DNA from: Marinobacter daqiaonensis
GTDB lineage: Bacteria > Pseudomonadota > Gammaproteobacteria > Pseudomonadales > Oleiphilaceae
Reading direction: 5' to 3'
Assembly: GCF_900115285.1 (NCBI RefSeq)
Contig: NZ_FOYW01000001.1
Location: 2,081,272-2,145,271 of the forward strand
DNA: 64,000 nucleotides
In this document: positions 9,331 to 20,071 of the stretch, one piece after another
Layout of the letters: each line of letters starts with the position of its first letter
Position numbering within the stretch: the stretch's first letter is position 1
Made by a program: the position numbers and the translations under genes
The notes under the pieces: generated by a model
What the model was told of the DNA's origin: nothing
Databases searched by the model: none
What the model saw: the letters and a program-made list of their open reading frames with translations, nothing else

Positions 9331-10386
9331 TCAGGCGTTGTTCAGGGTTTTCATATCGATGACGAAACGGTATTTCACGTCACCCTTCTTCATGCGTTCG
9401 TAGGCTTCGTTGATGTTGCGGATATCCAGCATCTCGATGTCGCATTCGATGCCATGTTCCGCGCAGAAGTCCAGCACTTCCTGGGTCTCCGGCATGCCGC
9501 CGATCAGGGACCCCGTGAGGATGCGCCGCTTGCCGATGAGATTGCGGGAATGCACGGTGGGATCGATGGGCTCGATCAGCCCCACCAAGATATGGGCACC
9601 ATTGACCGCCAGGGTTTGCAGGTATGGGTTCAGGTCGTGGGGAACCGGGATTGTATCCAGCAGGAAATCGAAGCGTTCCGTGGCGGCAGCCATCTGCTCG
9701 GGGTCCGTGGAAATGATGACGTGGTCGGCACCCTGTTTCCTGGCCTCGGCCTCCTTGCTCTGTGAACGGGTAAACAGGGTCACCTCCGCGCCCAGCGCCC
9801 GGGCGAACTTCACGCCCATGTGGCCCAGCCCACCCATTCCGATCACGCCCACCTTGTGCCCCTTACCCACACCAAAGTGCTTGAGGGGGGAGTAGGTAGT
9901 GATGCCCGCACACAGAATGGGCGCTGCCGTGGCCGGGTCCAGTGCGTCCGGCACCGACACCACAAAGCGCTCGCTGACCACAATGCTGTCGGAGTAGCCC
10001 CCGAAGGTGCGCTCACCATCGTGGCGGTCCACACCGTTATAGGTGGGCGTCATGCCCTCACGACAGTATTGCTCGAGCCCCTGGTCACAGGAGGCACACT
10101 GGCGGCATGAGTCAACCATGCACCCGACGCCGACCCGCTGTCCCACTGTGAATTGATTCACATCATTTCCAACCGCGGTGACCCGGCCGATAATCTCATG
10201 CCCTGGCACGACCGGATAATTCGTGCGGCCCCAGTCATTGGCAGCAAAGTGAATGTCCGTATGGCAGACGCCGCAATATTCGATTTCAATGGACACGTCA
10301 TCCGGCCGGGGGGCGCGACGCTGGAATTGGAACGGCGCCAGGCCCGAAAGTTCGGAAGTGGCAGCGTAACCTTTTACTTCAGACAT
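9331..10386 (-). CDS. Zinc-dependent NAD(P)-alcohol dehydrogenase (YahK/CAD-like)
   Basis: The 351-residue medium-chain dehydrogenase shows GVCHTDIH (catalytic zinc Cys), PGHEIIGRV (zinc His-Glu), a four-cysteine structural zinc loop (CRQCASCDQGLEQYC) and the Rossmann motif GMGGLGHMG (about residues 184-192). It belongs to the cinnamyl-alcohol-dehydrogenase/YahK branch, whose members usually reduce aldehydes with NADPH. The exact substrate cannot be told. The gene is tail-to-tail with regA, 19 bp apart, and divergent from the PAS-GGDEF-EAL gene. A role in aldehyde detoxification is inference from the family. Confidence 0.9.
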   Translation of the reverse strand: MSEVKGYAATSELSGLAPFQFQRRAPRPDDVSIEIEYCGVCHTDIHFAANDWGRTNYPVVPGHEIIGRVTAVGNDVNQFTVGQRVGVGCMVDSCRQCASCDQGLEQYCREGMTPTYNGVDRHDGERTFGGYSDSIVVSERFVVSVPDALDPATAAPILCAGITTYSPLKHFGVGKGHKVGVIGMGGLGHMGVKFARALGAEVTLFTRSQSKEAEARKQGADHVIISTDPEQMAAATERFDFLLDTIPVPHDLNPYLQTLAVNGAHILVGLIEPIDPTVHSRNLIGKRRILTGSLIGGMPETQEVLDFCAEHGIECDIEMLDIRNINEAYERMKKGDVKYRFVIDMKTLNNA

Positions 10387-10521
10387 GCTTGCATCCTCAT
10401 CAGTTGACTTCAGTGTTTTTTGTTTGTGTTATCATTATCAGCAAACTATTCGTAATTGACCGGACGTCTATACCACACTGCAGGGCAGCAGCGCATTCAC
10501 CCTTGAGCCCGATACCAGAGT
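10387..10521. promoter_or_regulatory. Divergent promoter region, dehydrogenase / c-di-GMP enzyme
   Basis: This 135-bp stretch separates two genes read outward. It holds an A+T-rich core (10411-10460, with tttttgtttgtgttatcattatc) that stands out from the flanks and probably contains promoters for both directions. No clean -35/-10 pair or operator was identified. Confidence 0.45.
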
Positions 10522-12609
10522 ATGGACGAGCAGATCATCAAGCAGCAAACTTCACCTGGACCCGAACGGCTGGCCCTGGTGGCCAGGCACACCAATAATG
10601 GCGTCATGATCACGGATGCCCGGGGCCGCGTGGAGTGGGTCAATCCGGCCTTCGAGGCCATGACCGGCTATAGCCTTGAGGAAGTGGCCGGCCGCCCGCC
10701 GGGCGAACGCCTGCAGGGCCCGGACACCGATTCCCAGACCATTGCCAGAATCAGACAGCACTTTGACAAGGGCGAGGGTTTCGACAGGGATATTCTCAAT
10801 TACCGCAAGGACGGATCAACCTTCTGGGTAAGGATGATCTGCACTCCTATCGACCGCAGGGATCACCCGGAGGGTGGTTATGTGGCCATCCAGGTGGATA
10901 TCACCCACCGCAAGGCGATCGAGCGTCGCCTCAAGATTTCCGCCAGCGTATTCGAGCGCAGCCACGACGCCATCGTCATTTCCGATCGCAACAACCAGAT
11001 CGTTGACGTCAACCCTGCCTTCACCCGTATCACGGGCTACGACCGCGAGGAGGCCATCGGCCGCAACCCCAATATGCTCAGCTCGGGTCGACAGGGCAGC
11101 GAATTCTATCAGGCCATGTGGCGCTCCATTAACGAGCACAACTGCTGGCGTGGCGAGATCTGGAATCGCCGGCGTAACGGCGAGGAGTATCCGGAGTTTC
11201 TGCAGATTACCCGCGTCCAGCTGGATGAACCCGGCGACTGGTATTATGTCGCCAGTTTTTCCGATATCTCGGCACTCAAGAATCACGCCGAGGAGCTGGA
11301 ACGGGCGGCCAATTACGATGAGCTCACCGGACTGCCCAACCGCCAGCTGATGACAGCGCGCCTGGACCGGGAAATGGAGCATGCCGATCTCAGCCGCAAG
11401 ACACTGGCGGTCTGCTACCTGGACCTGGATGGCTTCAAGGCCATCAATGACCAGGTTGGTCAGGGCCTGGGTGATCGGGCGCTGATGACGGTTGCCAACC
11501 GGCTGCGCCTGTCCATCAGGAGTGATGATACGGTGGCCCGCGTCGGTGGCGATGAATTTGTACTGCTGCTCAGGGACGTCGACGACCCCCGTGTTTACCA
11601 GCGTATTCTCGATGCGGTGCGTCAGCCCCTGTCCATCGGCCCGACGACCGCGAACATCACCGGCAGCATGGGCATCGCCCTCTACCCCAACGATCCTTCC
11701 GATTCGGAACGACTGGTGCGGCATGCCGACCAGGCCATGTATTTCGCCAAGGAAAAGGGACGCAACAACTATCACTTTTTCGATCCGACCCTGGACAAGC
11801 ATCTGCAACAGCGCCGGCAGCTGCTGACGGAACTGACCCAGGCCCTCAGGGGCAACGAATTCGAGCTCCATTACCAGCCCCAGGTGCAGATGAGCGATGG
11901 CCGGGTGGTGGGCATGGAAGCGCTGGTCCGCTGGCGGCATTCGCAGCGGGGCCTGGTTCCGCCGGGGGAGTTCCTGCCCTTCATCGAGGGCAGCCATCTC
12001 GAGGAACGCTTCGGCCAGTGGGTTCTGAAAAAGGCCCTGGAACAGCAGGCGATCTGGGCCCGCAGCGGTCATCTCCTGGCCATAAGCATCAATATCAGCG
12101 CCGCCCACCTGCTGGCCCCGGGTTTCGCCAATTTTCTGCGGCGCTATCTCTCCGAGCACCCGGAACTCTCTCCGTCACTGGTTACGCTGGAAATCCTGGA
12201 ATCCACGGCCCTGGACGACATGCAACGGGCAGGCAAAGTCATTGAAGACTGCCGCAACCTTGGCGTCCAGGTCGCCCTCGACGATTTCGGCACGGGTTTT
12301 TCGTCCCTCAGTTATTTCCGGACATTGCCGGTGGACCTCATCAAGATTGACCGGAGTTTCATCTTCCGGATGCTGGAAAACGACAGCGATTGCGCCATCG
12401 TGGAGAGCGTTATCTATATGTCACGACGGTTCAATCGCCCGGTGCTGGCGGAAGGGGTGGAAACCCTGAGGCACGCGGAAGTCCTCAGAGACATGGGGTG
12501 CGATCTGATTCAGGGCTTTGGCATCGCCCGACCCATGCCGGCGGGGGAGGTCGAACGCTGGCTGTCCGGCTGGACCTGGAATCTCGATGCCCGCTCGACA
12601 GCTCACTGA
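10522..12609 (+). CDS. PAS-PAS-GGDEF-EAL c-di-GMP enzyme
   Basis: The soluble 695-residue protein has two PAS domains (about 15-130 and 140-255), a GGDEF domain (about 265-420) and an EAL domain (about 435-690). GGDEF is intact (VGGDEF, about 342-346) with an RSDD inhibitory site before it. The EAL domain keeps MEAL, the N of SINIS, the E of LEILES, DDFGTGFSS, KIDRS and AEGVET, so both synthesis and breakdown of c-di-GMP look possible. Which dominates cannot be read. PAS domains may bind haem, flavin or a ligand; no diagnostic residues were spotted. It overlaps the convergent permease gene by 7 bp at the 3' ends. Confidence 0.9.
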   Translation: MDEQIIKQQTSPGPERLALVARHTNNGVMITDARGRVEWVNPAFEAMTGYSLEEVAGRPPGERLQGPDTDSQTIARIRQHFDKGEGFDRDILNYRKDGSTFWVRMICTPIDRRDHPEGGYVAIQVDITHRKAIERRLKISASVFERSHDAIVISDRNNQIVDVNPAFTRITGYDREEAIGRNPNMLSSGRQGSEFYQAMWRSINEHNCWRGEIWNRRRNGEEYPEFLQITRVQLDEPGDWYYVASFSDISALKNHAEELERAANYDELTGLPNRQLMTARLDREMEHADLSRKTLAVCYLDLDGFKAINDQVGQGLGDRALMTVANRLRLSIRSDDTVARVGGDEFVLLLRDVDDPRVYQRILDAVRQPLSIGPTTANITGSMGIALYPNDPSDSERLVRHADQAMYFAKEKGRNNYHFFDPTLDKHLQQRRQLLTELTQALRGNEFELHYQPQVQMSDGRVVGMEALVRWRHSQRGLVPPGEFLPFIEGSHLEERFGQWVLKKALEQQAIWARSGHLLAISINISAAHLLAPGFANFLRRYLSEHPELSPSLVTLEILESTALDDMQRAGKVIEDCRNLGVQVALDDFGTGFSSLSYFRTLPVDLIKIDRSFIFRMLENDSDCAIVESVIYMSRRFNRPVLAEGVETLRHAEVLRDMGCDLIQGFGIARPMPAGEVERWLSGWTWNLDARSTAH

Positions 12610-13265
12610 CGATACCGGCGTTCATCGAGGGTGGTCAGCAGTTCCGGTTGGAACACCATCAGCCCCGTGACCACCGTGCCGTTGACGAAGCCCTCGGGCA
12701 GTACGAACAGGGGCAGGTAGCGCAAGTAATCATGCACCAGGTGATACCAGTCGTACACGCCGGTCAGCCAGAGCAACAGCACCATGGTCACGCCGGCGCT
12801 GGCGACAGCGGCGCCGGCGCCAAAAAAGCCGCAGAAGAAGATGTAGGCGAAGAAGTTGCGGAAGTTACGGTGGCGTTCCCAGCGCATGATGCCATGGGTA
12901 ACCAGCGCCGGCACCATGACCGTGATCAGACCGTTGACCGCGAACAGCGACAGGGGCTCGTGACCGGTCACCACCACGATCACCAGCGCCAGCAGACCGG
13001 AAAAAACCGCCAGTGGCCAGCCCAGCATGAGGGTGACCGCGGTCATGCCGAAGATATGGATGCTGAGCCCCGGCGAGAGGCCGGCCCGCAGTTGCCACAG
13101 GGAGCCCAGTGCCACGGCGGCACCAAACAGGCAGTGCTGGAGGCGTGGCGAGCTCCTCAGCCCAGCCCAGCTGGTCTGGCGCACTGCGGTTACCAGAACA
13201 CCCGCGAACAGCAGCCCGCAAACCAGCAACAGCCAGCCGGGAAACAGGTTGTCAGTCAGCCCCAT
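12603..13265 (-). CDS. Energy-coupling-factor/CbiM-like membrane permease
   Basis: The 220-residue integral membrane protein has six or seven helices and the motif LSIHIFGMTAVTLMLGWP, which matches the COG3235/CbiM-like group of predicted metal or vitamin uptake permeases. A conserved histidine early in CbiM proteins binds the metal; here SIHIFG supplies one. No ATPase or T-component gene is adjacent, so how it is energised is unclear. The gene is convergent with the upstream c-di-GMP enzyme and divergent from gdhA. The family is fairly sure; the substrate (cobalt, nickel or other) is unknown. Confidence 0.7.
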   Translation of the reverse strand: MGLTDNLFPGWLLLVCGLLFAGVLVTAVRQTSWAGLRSSPRLQHCLFGAAVALGSLWQLRAGLSPGLSIHIFGMTAVTLMLGWPLAVFSGLLALVIVVVTGHEPLSLFAVNGLITVMVPALVTHGIMRWERHRNFRNFFAYIFFCGFFGAGAAVASAGVTMVLLLWLTGVYDWYHLVHDYLRYLPLFVLPEGFVNGTVVTGLMVFQPELLTTLDERRYRQ

Positions 13266-13351
13266 ACCCTGCCCCTTTTTTCCACACTGTCCTTTCGGAT
13301 CGTAACCTGCTGATTCTGCAGGCGACCGTCAGGTCTCAAACAACCTTTCAT

Positions 13352-13377
13352 TGACAATGGTCAGGCGACGATTGTCA
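13352..13377. promoter_or_regulatory. Inverted repeat upstream of gdhA
   Basis: TGACAAT (13352-13358) and ATTGTCA (13371-13377) form a perfect 7-bp inverted repeat with a 12-base spacer, about 75 bp before the gdhA start. The left arm overlaps a TTGACA that could be a -35 hexamer. Its size and place fit an operator, but the regulator is unknown. Confidence 0.4.
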
Positions 13378-13437
13378 GAAAGGCACTACCATGGTGCAAT
13401 GACTCGCTTTACCCATACTCAATCATCGGTCCTCTGA

Positions 13438-14799
<1,362 letters not shown>

Positions 14800-14801
14800 T
14801 C

Positions 14802-17414
14802 ATGACGGACGTCACCAGTTCCGGAGACACGACGCTGATCTCCACCGGCGTTGCCGGCCTGGACCGGGTTCTCGACGGGCTCAGAATTGGTGACAACGTG
14901 GTCTGGCGGGTCAGTGACCTGAACGATTACCGGAGCTTTGTTCTCCCCTTCGTCCGCTCCGCCAGGAAGGCGGGACGCCAGATTATCTACCTGCGCTTCG
15001 GGCAGCATGAGCCGCTGCTCCCCCCCGGACCTGGTATCCGCATCGTCGAGGTGGATGCCAGGGACGGCTTTGAATCCTTTACCGCCCGGGTCTGGGAGCT
15101 GGTTGAGACCTGGGGCCACGGCGCCTTCTACGTCTGCGACTGCCTCAGCGACCTGCTCGACGCCTGGGCGACGGATACCATGGTGGGCTATTTCTTCCGG
15201 GTGATCTGCCCGCTTCTGTTCGAGCTGGACACGGTAGCCTGGTTTGCCCTCTATCCTCACCGGCACTCCCGTCACACCCTTGACCGCATCCGCGCCACCA
15301 CCCAGGTGATGATTGACGTTCACCGGGCCGACAACGACATTCAGATTCAACCGGTGAAAGTCTGGCAGCGCCAGTCTCCCACCATGTTTCTGCCCCACCG
15401 CTACCAGGACGGCGCCTTCACGCCGGTGACCGACAGCAGCAACGCCACACGGCTGCAGGCGGCCATAGAGCATCAGGCCCACGGCACCCAGCAACGTCTT
15501 GACCGCTGGGACCGTCTGTTCCTCGAGGCCAGGGCGCTGTCCGGCAGCGAAGACCGGACCGCCCGCCGGGCTCTGACCGAACGCATCCTGAGGGTCCTGA
15601 TAAGCCGGGATCCACGTGTTCTTGAACTGGCGGAGCGTTACCTGGACCTCGATGACCTGACCGCCATTCACAACCGGATCATCGGCAGTGGTTTTATCGG
15701 CGGCAAGGCGGTGGGCATGCTGCTGGCCCGTGCCATCCTGTTGCAGGAGGATCCCGATACCTGGAACGAGGCCCTGGATCCCCACGACTCCACCTTCCTC
15801 GCGTCGGACGCCTGGTACGCCTTCCTGGTGCATAACGGGTTATGGCCGCTGATGATGCGACACCGCACCTATCAGGGATATTTCGAGGAGGCCCCGGCTC
15901 TCAGAAATGCCATCCTTGCCGGAACATTCCCCCCCGAAGTGCGCCCCGAACTGATCCGGACCCTGGACCATTTCGGTCAGTATCCGATCCTGGTCCGCTC
16001 CAGCAGCCTTCTGGAAGACGGTTTCGGCAATGCCTTCGCGGGCAAATACGAGAGTGTTTTCCTGGTCAACCAGGGTGATCCGGAGCAGCGACTGGCGGAG
16101 CTGGAGAACGCCATCCGCCAGGTCTACGCCTCCGCCCTGAGCGAGGACGCCCTCAGCTATCGTCGCAGCCGCGACCTGGAGCACCAGGAAGAACCCATGG
16201 CCCTGCTGATCCAACGGGTCAATGGTCGTTTCCATGATCACTGGTACCTGCCTGATGCCGCCGCCGTGGGTGTGTCCCGCAATACCTTCGTATGGGACCC
16301 GGACATGACGCCGGAGGCTGGCATGCTGCGGCTGGTTATGGGCCTGGGCACGAGAGCTGTCGACCGGATCGAGGGGGATCATGCCCTCGTTGTGGCCCTG
16401 GACCAACCCGATAAGCAACCCTTCCGCAGCCGCGAGGAGAACTACCGGTTCAGCCAGCATCTTGTAGACGCGCTGGATGTCAACGGCCCCGGCCTGACGA
16501 CCATCGATCTGACCAGCCTGGCCCGGGAGGTGCCCGACCTGCCCCTCTCGCAACTGGGGGAGACCGACCGGGAGGCCTCGGACCGGGCACGGGAACTGGG
16601 CCTGGACCACCCGGTGTGGCGCCTCACCTTCCGCCCCCTGATCCGCAAGGGCGATGTCACGGCTATGGCAAGCCTTTTGCTGAAGACCCTCGAACAGGCC
16701 TACCGCCACCCTGTGGATGTGGAGTTCACCCTGCACCTTGCCACCGCCGATAACCCCAGGCCCCGCCTCAACCTGGTGCAGTGCCGTCCCCTGGCCACGA
16801 TTGGCGAGGCCAGCCCGGTGGAACTGCCGCGACGGCCCGACCCACGCCAGATACTGCTGTCCACGGAAGGTCATTTCATGGGGGGCAATATCAATCTGCC
16901 CATACACCGGATCATCCGGGTAAAAGCGGAGGCCTACAGCGCCCTGACTGTGCCCGAGAAGTACCAGGTCGCCAACCTGGTCGGCCGGCTGGCCCGCCAG
17001 ACACCGGAGTACTTCAACCTGATGCTGGCGGGTCCCGGCCGCTGGGGCACCAGCAGCCCCGAGCTGGGGGTGCCGGTGGGATTCGCGGACATCAGCCGGG
17101 TTTCGGTACTGGTGGAGGTGGCCGACATGGGCAACGGCATGGTGCCGGATCTGTCATTCGGCTCCCATTTCTTCCAGGACCTGGTGGAATCCGGAATCGC
17201 CTACGTGGCCCTGTTCCCGGAGGAGACCGGCTCCCGCTGGAACCCGGACTGGCTCACGGATCACAGCCTGCTGCGACAGGCGGACTGCCTGCTGCGGGAC
17301 GATCTGCCGCCGGCTCACATCCGCGACTGCGTGGAAATCCGGGAATGCGAGGACCATCCCATCCGGGTTCTCGCGGACATCACCGTGCAACGTTTACTGG
17401 CCGGCCACCTCTGA
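14802..17414 (+). CDS. PEP/pyruvate-binding (PPDK_N-type) ATP-grasp protein with degenerate KaiC-like N terminus
   Basis: The 870-residue protein has two parts. Residues about 8-190 resemble a KaiC/RecA fold (ISTGVAGLDRVLDGLRIGDN), but where a P-loop GxxGxGKT should follow there is only WRVSDLNDYRSFVLPF, so this half probably does not hydrolyse ATP. From about 290 on it shows the PPDK/PEP-synthase nucleotide-binding module: GGKAVGMLLAR, ILVRSSSLLEDGFGNAFAGKYESVF and the late LVQCRPL. The phosphohistidine and PEP-binding domains of true PEP synthase are absent. It starts two bases after gdhA, so the two are co-transcribed. The reaction is unknown; phosphotransfer linked to PEP or pyruvate is inference. 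Confidence 0.75.
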   Translation: MTDVTSSGDTTLISTGVAGLDRVLDGLRIGDNVVWRVSDLNDYRSFVLPFVRSARKAGRQIIYLRFGQHEPLLPPGPGIRIVEVDARDGFESFTARVWELVETWGHGAFYVCDCLSDLLDAWATDTMVGYFFRVICPLLFELDTVAWFALYPHRHSRHTLDRIRATTQVMIDVHRADNDIQIQPVKVWQRQSPTMFLPHRYQDGAFTPVTDSSNATRLQAAIEHQAHGTQQRLDRWDRLFLEARALSGSEDRTARRALTERILRVLISRDPRVLELAERYLDLDDLTAIHNRIIGSGFIGGKAVGMLLARAILLQEDPDTWNEALDPHDSTFLASDAWYAFLVHNGLWPLMMRHRTYQGYFEEAPALRNAILAGTFPPEVRPELIRTLDHFGQYPILVRSSSLLEDGFGNAFAGKYESVFLVNQGDPEQRLAELENAIRQVYASALSEDALSYRRSRDLEHQEEPMALLIQRVNGRFHDHWYLPDAAAVGVSRNTFVWDPDMTPEAGMLRLVMGLGTRAVDRIEGDHALVVALDQPDKQPFRSREENYRFSQHLVDALDVNGPGLTTIDLTSLAREVPDLPLSQLGETDREASDRARELGLDHPVWRLTFRPLIRKGDVTAMASLLLKTLEQAYRHPVDVEFTLHLATADNPRPRLNLVQCRPLATIGEASPVELPRRPDPRQILLSTEGHFMGGNINLPIHRIIRVKAEAYSALTVPEKYQVANLVGRLARQTPEYFNLMLAGPGRWGTSSPELGVPVGFADISRVSVLVEVADMGNGMVPDLSFGSHFFQDLVESGIAYVALFPEETGSRWNPDWLTDHSLLRQADCLLRDDLPPAHIRDCVEIRECEDHPIRVLADITVQRLLAGHL

Positions 17415-19121
17415 CTCCGGCTCCAGGGCCTTCCAGGCCTGGTAGTTGGTGAGGTAGATCTGCCCGGTCAGGTTATCCAGAAACCCTGTCCCCCGCAGCC
17501 GATCCATCACCGGCCCCTTCACCTCGGAGAGGTGCAGGCGCACGCCGCTGTCCTTCAGGCGCTCATTGATGGCCTCCAGGCTCTCCAGGGCAGAGGCATC
17601 GATGAGGTTCACCGCCGGACACACCAGCACCACGTCCTTGAGTTCCGGCTGTGTGCTCGCCAGATCCAGCACGCAGTCCTCCAGAAAACGCGCGTTGGCG
17701 AAGTAGAGACTTTCATCCACCCGGAGCATGGCCAGGTCCGGGCGGGTTTCCACCTCGTGCCGGCGCACATTGCGGAAGTGCTCGGTCCCGGGAACCCGGC
17801 CCACCACCGCGCTGTGGGGGCGACTGGTGCGATAGAGAAAAAGCCCAATGGAGAGGCCAACCCCGGCCACGATGCCGGCTTCGACGCTGTAGGCCAGGGT
17901 CAGCAGGATCGTGGTCAGCATGGCGATGAAGTCTGCCCGGGAATAGCGCCAGGTGCGCACCACCGCCGGTACATCGATCAGGCCGGACACCGCCACGACG
18001 ATGGTGGCCGCCAGGGTGGCCACGGGCAGCAGGGCGATGGCAGGCGTCAGGAACAGCGTCGCCAGGGCGATGCCTATGGCGGCGAAGGCTCCGGCCGCCG
18101 GGGTTTCGGCGCCCGCCTCGAAATTCACCACCGAGCGGGAAAAACCACCGGTCACCGGCATGCCCCCGGAAAATCCGGCACCGAGGTTCGCGGCGCCCAG
18201 GCCCATCAGCTCCTGGTCCGGATCGATGCGCTGACGACGCTTGGCCGCCAGGGTCTGACCCACCGACACCGACTCCACAAAGCCCACAATGCTGATCAGC
18301 AGGGCGCTTATCGCAAGCTGCTGCCAGAGCGCCAGGTCCAGCGTCGGCATCACCAGGCCGGGAAGACCACCGGGCACGTCTCCCACCACGGCGACACCAG
18401 ACTGGTCCAGTGCCAGCGTCCAGGTCAGTCCGGTGGTGACCACCACCGCCAGAATGGGCGAGGTCTTCACCAGGATATCCGCCGTTTGCGGTGCGAGGCC
18501 GGACCGGACAAGGACCCCCTTCAGGTGTTTTCGGGTCAACCAGAGAAAAACCAGCGTACCTCCGCCTATCGCAAGGGTAGCCGGATTGATACGGCTCAGG
18601 CCGGAGACCAGTCCGGGAAACAGCGTCAGAAGATTGTGGCCGCCCGCCTCAATGCCCATCAGGTGCGGAAGCTGGCTCGCCACGATCACCACGGCCGACG
18701 CGGTGATAAACCCCGAGATCACGGGGTGGCTGAGAAAATTTGCCAGGAATCCGAGCCGGAGAAGACCCATCAGCATCAGCATCAGCCCCGACAGGACCGC
18801 CAGCACAACGGCGCCGCCAATATAGCCGGCCGAACCAGGCTCGAACAGTTCACCCAGTGCCGCCGCGGTCATCAGGGAGGCGATCGCCACGGGGCCCACC
18901 GAAAGGGTCCGGCTGGAGCCGAACAGGGCGTACAGCACCAGCGGCAGCATGCTCGCGTAGAGCCCTACCTGTGGCGGCAGGCCCGCCAGCATGGCATAGG
19001 CCAGGGACTGGGGAATCAGCATGACGGTGACGATCACCGCCGCCATCAGGTCATGGCCGAGGGTGAGTCGTCCGTAGCCGGGCAGCCATTCCAGAATCGG
19101 CAGATATCGCGCAAGCTTCAA
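17394..19121 (-). CDS. SulP family anion permease with STAS domain
   Basis: The 575-residue protein has 10-14 membrane helices (about 15-430) and a C-terminal STAS domain (about 445-560, with the beta-strand VVLVCPAVNLIDASALESLE). The N-terminal PQSLAYAMLAGLPPQVGLYAS is the SulP signature. SulP proteins carry sulfate, bicarbonate or other anions, usually with Na+ or H+. The gene lies 13 bp downstream of a persulfide dioxygenase, so export of sulfite or transport of sulfate is plausible, but bicarbonate uptake cannot be excluded. Its 3' end overlaps the convergent gene by 21 bp. Confidence 0.92.
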   Translation of the reverse strand: MKLARYLPILEWLPGYGRLTLGHDLMAAVIVTVMLIPQSLAYAMLAGLPPQVGLYASMLPLVLYALFGSSRTLSVGPVAIASLMTAAALGELFEPGSAGYIGGAVVLAVLSGLMLMLMGLLRLGFLANFLSHPVISGFITASAVVIVASQLPHLMGIEAGGHNLLTLFPGLVSGLSRINPATLAIGGGTLVFLWLTRKHLKGVLVRSGLAPQTADILVKTSPILAVVVTTGLTWTLALDQSGVAVVGDVPGGLPGLVMPTLDLALWQQLAISALLISIVGFVESVSVGQTLAAKRRQRIDPDQELMGLGAANLGAGFSGGMPVTGGFSRSVVNFEAGAETPAAGAFAAIGIALATLFLTPAIALLPVATLAATIVVAVSGLIDVPAVVRTWRYSRADFIAMLTTILLTLAYSVEAGIVAGVGLSIGLFLYRTSRPHSAVVGRVPGTEHFRNVRRHEVETRPDLAMLRVDESLYFANARFLEDCVLDLASTQPELKDVVLVCPAVNLIDASALESLEAINERLKDSGVRLHLSEVKGPVMDRLRGTGFLDNLTGQIYLTNYQAWKALEPESEVAGQ

Positions 19122-19134
19122 AATGTCGCCGCCG

Positions 19135-20001
19135 TCAGAAACGGTTAAGAGGGACTTTCAGATAAACCTGACCATTGTCCTCCGGTGGCGGCATATGGCC
19201 CGCCCTCATGTTGACCTGAACCGAGGGAAGGATCAGGCGGGGCATATCGAGGGTTTCATCCCGCTCGCTGCGCATTCTCACGAATTCATCCTCCGTGATG
19301 CCGTCGTGAACGTGCACATTGCTCCTGCGCTGCTCCGCCACCGTGGTCATGTGCTGGTACTCGTCACGCTCTGGCGCCTTGTAATCATGGCACAGGAAGA
19401 TCCGGGTCTGGGGAGGAAGACTCAACACCTTCCGGATCGACCGGTACAGGGTACGGGCATCGCCCCCGGGGAAGTCACACCGGGCCGTGCCATAGTCCGG
19501 CATGAACAGGGTATCGCCCACAAAAGCGGCGTCCCCGATAACGTAGGTCAGGCAGGCCGGGGTATGGCCGGGCGTGTGGAGAACATGGCCCTCCAGGCCT
19601 CCGATCCGGAAGCGATCACCCTCCTCGAACAGGCGATCAAACTGGCTGCCATCACGGGCGAACTCGGTGCCGGCATTGAAGGCTTTGCCGAAGATCTCCT
19701 GCACCTCCACGATGCGGGCGCCGATGCCGGTTTTACCGCCCAGCGCCTCGTGCAGATAGGGTGCCGCGGAAAGGTGGTCGGCGTGGACATGGGTTTCCAG
19801 GATCCACTCCACCACCAGACCTTCCCGGCGGACGTAGGCAATAATCTCGTCAGCGGAGCGAACGTCCGTGCGGCCGGCGGCGTAGTCGAAGTCCAGCACC
19901 GAATCAACAATCGCGCAGGCATTGCTGTCCGGATCCCGGACCACATAGCTGAAGGTGTTGGTGGGCTCGTCGAAGAAATGCTGAACAAGGGGAGTATTCA
20001 T
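19135..20001 (-). CDS. Persulfide dioxygenase-like metallo-beta-lactamase-fold protein (ETHE1/Blh type)
   Basis: The protein (288 aa) carries the metal motif THVHADHLSAA (HxHxDH), HTPGHTPACL, and the ETHE1-like GTARCDFPGGDARTLYRSI. ETHE1 enzymes are mononuclear iron dioxygenases that oxidise glutathione persulfide to sulfite. The frame is open to 20166, but the ATG at 20001 has a good ribosome site (gaaagg) and gives the normal N terminus MNTPLVQHFFDEPTNTFSYV. It is first in an operon with a SulP permease, a pairing common in sulfide-detoxification loci. An inverted repeat spans its leader. No BigR/SqrR-type regulator gene is next to it. Confidence 0.9.
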   Translation of the reverse strand: MNTPLVQHFFDEPTNTFSYVVRDPDSNACAIVDSVLDFDYAAGRTDVRSADEIIAYVRREGLVVEWILETHVHADHLSAAPYLHEALGGKTGIGARIVEVQEIFGKAFNAGTEFARDGSQFDRLFEEGDRFRIGGLEGHVLHTPGHTPACLTYVIGDAAFVGDTLFMPDYGTARCDFPGGDARTLYRSIRKVLSLPPQTRIFLCHDYKAPERDEYQHMTTVAEQRRSNVHVHDGITEDEFVRMRSERDETLDMPRLILPSVQVNMRAGHMPPPEDNGQVYLKVPLNRF

Positions 20002-20008
20002 GGGAACG

Positions 20009-20048
20009 CCTTTCAGTATCACATTTGTTCTAAGCATATACTGAAAGG
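20009..20048 (-). promoter_or_regulatory. Inverted repeat over the dioxygenase ribosome site
   Basis: Arms 20009-20019 (cctttcagtat) and 20038-20048 (atactgaaagg) are perfectly complementary over 11 bp with an 18-base A+T-rich spacer. On the minus strand the downstream arm contains the likely Shine-Dalgarno (gaaagg), seven bases before the ATG. It could be an operator for a repressor, or an RNA hairpin hiding the ribosome site. Confidence 0.65.
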
Positions 20049-20071
20049 TAATATAGTGAAATACCGATTTT

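Noticed and set aside
17532..19148. 538-codon plus-strand frame opposite the SulP permease
   Set aside because: Low-complexity H/Q/G/R composition and no motif; the SulP protein on the other strand is certain.
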